A stretch of DNA of 64,000 nt. It comes from Jeotgalibacillus haloalkalitolerans. Its GTDB lineage: Bacteria; Bacillota; Bacilli; Bacillales; Jeotgalibacillaceae. Made by a program: the position numbers and the translations under genes. The notes beneath the pieces were generated by a model. It was not told the DNA's origin, did no database searches, and saw only the letters and a list, made by a program, of their open reading frames with translations. Positions 62,119-64,000 of this stretch are shown piece by piece (the first letter of the stretch is position 1; each line of letters starts with the position of its first letter). The stretch covers positions 124,001-188,000 of the forward strand of contig NZ_JAXQNN010000001.1 in the NCBI RefSeq assembly GCF_034427455.1, written 5' to 3'.

Positions 62119-63051
62119 TTGAAAAACTCAGGTATTATCCAAAAAATCGGTCCTTTCCTTGGATTGTTACTGATCGTAGTCGTGCTATCCATTTTAAGTC
62201 CGAACTTCCTTGACCTTAACAATATCCTGAATATTTTAAGACAGGTATCAATTAATGCATTAATTGCATTTGGGATGACATTTGTTATTTTGACTGGCGG
62301 GATTGACCTGTCAGTAGGTTCGATGCTGGCACTTGGTGCAGCACTTACTGCAGGTGCGATGACATCAGGTTTTGATCCGATTCTGGCCATTTTAATCGGC
62401 TTATTGATCGGAGCAGCAATGGGTGCCTTTAACGGGATTATTATCACAAAAGGTAAGGTTGCACCGTTTATTGCAACACTGGCAACCATGACCATTTACC
62501 GCGGGCTGACGCTTGTGTATACAGAAGGTCGTCCGGTAACAGGATTGTCTGATGCATTTTCATTTCAGATGATTGGTAAAGGGTATATTTTCGGGATTCC
62601 GTTCCCCGTCGTTACGATGTTTTTAGCTTTTGGTGTTCTATGGTTCATTTTAAAGAAAACGACATTTGGACGCGGTGTTTATTCAGTCGGCGGTAATGAA
62701 GAGGCATCAAGACTTGCCGGGTTAAATGTAGACCGGATTAAAATCGGCGTCTATACGTTAACAGGTGTGCTGAGCGTGCTTGCGGGAATTATCCTCACAT
62801 CCCGTTTGAACTCAGCTCAACCGACAGCCGGTACTGCATATGAACTAGATGCGATTGCTGCTGTTGTATTAGGCGGGACAAGTCTGACTGGCGGTCGCGG
62901 ATGGATTGTCGGCACTTTAATCGGTGCACTGATCATCGGTGTCCTCAACAACGGACTTAATTTAATGAATGTATCTTCTTTTTATCAACAGGTGGTAAAA
63001 GGCGGCGTGATTCTGCTGGCAGTCCTGCTGGATCGGAAGAAAGCTGCTTAA
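62119..63051 (+). CDS. rbsC: ribose ABC transporter permease
   Basis: A 310-residue permease with about nine to ten helices; ILTGGIDLSVGSMLALGAALTAG and AVVLGGTSLTGGRGWIVGTLIGALIIGVLNNGLNLM are the RbsC marks. Start is TTG after GGAGGAGAG. Confidence 0.94.
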   Translation: MKNSGIIQKIGPFLGLLLIVVVLSILSPNFLDLNNILNILRQVSINALIAFGMTFVILTGGIDLSVGSMLALGAALTAGAMTSGFDPILAILIGLLIGAAMGAFNGIIITKGKVAPFIATLATMTIYRGLTLVYTEGRPVTGLSDAFSFQMIGKGYIFGIPFPVVTMFLAFGVLWFILKKTTFGRGVYSVGGNEEASRLAGLNVDRIKIGVYTLTGVLSVLAGIILTSRLNSAQPTAGTAYELDAIAAVVLGGTSLTGGRGWIVGTLIGALIIGVLNNGLNLMNVSSFYQQVVKGGVILLAVLLDRKKAA

Positions 63052-63084
63052 TTTATAAAACTATATCAAAAGGAGTGTTTGAAA

Positions 63085-64000
63085 TTGAAGAAAAGATTAT
63101 TTTTAACGTTGATGCTGATGATGTCACTGGTTTTGGCTGCATGTTCTCTGGATTCACCAGGCTCTGAAAGTGAAGATACAGGAAGCGATGAAGGTGGCAG
63201 TGAAGGAGCAGGCACAATTGGATTTTCTATTTCAACTTTAAACAACCCGTTCTTTGTGACACTTGCGGAAGGTGCAGAAGCACAGGCAGAAGAAGCTGGT
63301 ATGGATATTACAGTTGTCGATGCTCAGGATGACCCGGCAAAACAGGCCAGTGATATTGAAGACCTGATTCAGCAGGGAGTAGACATCATTCTTGTGAACC
63401 CAACCGATTCTGCAGCAGTTGCATCAGCGATTGAATCAGCGAACAATGCTGATATTCCGGTGATTACAGTAGACAGAAGCGCTGAAGGTGGAGAAGTGGT
63501 TACACATATTGCCTCTGATAACGTTGAAGGCGGACGTCTTGCAGGGAACTTTATTATCGAAGAGCTTGGCGGATCAGGTAATGTTGTAGAGCTTGAAGGG
63601 ATTTCAGGATCTTCAGCAGCACGTGAGCGTGGAGAAGGGTTCAACGAAGTGATTGCAGAAAGCGACATTGAAGTAGTTGCGAACCAGACAGCAAACTTTG
63701 ATCGTGCAGAAGGACTTTCTGTTATGGAAAACATCATTCAGAGCGGTGCGGAATTTGATGCAGTATTTGCCCACAATGATGAGATGGCACTTGGTGCTGT
63801 AGAAGCACTTGAAGCGGCAGGCATGTCAGATGTCATGGTAGTCGGCTTTGATGCGACAGATGACGCTGTGGCAGCTGTAGAAGCTGGTACAATGGCAGCA
63901 ACAGTCGCACAGAAGCCGGATGAAATCGGTATAAGTGCGATTGATACAGCACAGGCAGTACTTGATGGCGAGACGGTAGAAGAGTTTGTGCCGGTTGAGC
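63085..64000 (+). CDS. rbsB: ribose-binding lipoprotein, 3' end outside window
   Basis: Starts with TTG at 63085 after AAAGGAGTG. The signal KKRLFLTLMLMMSLVLAAC ends in a lipobox LAAC, followed by an acidic Ser/Glu linker and a type I periplasmic-binding fold: IGFSISTLNNPFFVTLAEGA, VDAQDDPAKQASDIEDL, FAHNDEMALGAVEAL. 305 codons are present and the last visible residues are EEFVPVE, so only a few residues are missing. Confidence 0.92.
   Translation, partial: MKKRLFLTLMLMMSLVLAACSLDSPGSESEDTGSDEGGSEGAGTIGFSISTLNNPFFVTLAEGAEAQAEEAGMDITVVDAQDDPAKQASDIEDLIQQGVDIILVNPTDSAAVASAIESANNADIPVITVDRSAEGGEVVTHIASDNVEGGRLAGNFIIEELGGSGNVVELEGISGSSAARERGEGFNEVIAESDIEVVANQTANFDRAEGLSVMENIIQSGAEFDAVFAHNDEMALGAVEALEAAGMSDVMVVGFDATDDAVAAVEAGTMAATVAQKPDEIGISAIDTAQAVLDGETVEEFVPVE

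Noticed and set aside
1-64000. tRNA, rRNA, insertion sequence or prophage
   Set aside because: No cloverleaf, rRNA segment, transposase, integrase or phage structural gene was recognised on either strand.

Overview
The window reads as a low-to-medium GC Bacillales chromosome. Ribosome binding sites are strong (AGGAGG type), TTG and GTG starts are frequent, and regulators are of Bacillus type (OhrR, GlpP, HxlR, YerC-like, RbsR). Other typical features are a guanidine-I riboswitch before an SMR pair, NAD genes in the order nadB-nadC-nadA, and a perfect parS site. The phenylalanine dehydrogenase C-terminus and the petrobactin operon suggest a Planococcaceae/Jeotgalibacillus-like organism, but the genus is an inference. 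No rRNA, tRNA, insertion sequence or CRISPR array was seen.

Layout. 0-2 kb: nagA-nagB for N-acetylglucosamine-6-phosphate use. 2-18.5 kb: mostly single genes or pairs, comprising an ECF sigma factor with its membrane-bound DUF4179 partner, methyltransferases, GNAT acetyltransferases, an S51 peptidase with an apparent ATA start, an ArsR-type regulator with an MFS exporter, an HD phosphohydrolase, a diguanylate cyclase, a parS site and several very small membrane proteins. 18.8-20.3 kb: a RibD-C reductase and a riboswitch-controlled guanidinium exporter pair. 20.5-29 kb: a phenylalanine/tyrosine catabolic block: phenylalanine dehydrogenase diverges from hppD, an unidentified conserved gene, fahA, hmgA, an NhaC antiporter and a YerC/TrpR-like regulator. 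29-37.4 kb: an MFS transporter diverging across two Fur boxes from a complete petrobactin operon asbABCDEF. 37.6-40 kb: three type IV pilin-like genes. 40-41.1 kb: ohrR/ohrA around a shared operator. 41.5-44.9 kb: nadBCA. 45.3-50.9 kb: glpP-ugpCAEB-glpQ for glycerol-3-phosphate and its diesters, behind a terminator-like leader. 51-58 kb: an HxlR regulator with a divergent VOC protein, guaC, a DUF488 protein, VOC proteins, a regulator-microprotein-hydrolase operon, an MBL hydrolase and an Lrp regulator. 58.3-64 kb: the ribose operon rbsRKDACB, with rbsB cut by the window end.

The most unusual content is intergenic. Seven copies of a rigid element of exactly 146 bp (a 20-bp header plus six 21-bp units, each with a GAA core) lie behind transcription terminators between 20 and 52.4 kb, all in the same orientation. 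A separate REP-like palindrome family (GTGATACAG...GGACGGAGG) occurs in the same region and in some cases supplies the last codons and stop of a gene. A third family, about 150 bp long, is present as two inverted copies.
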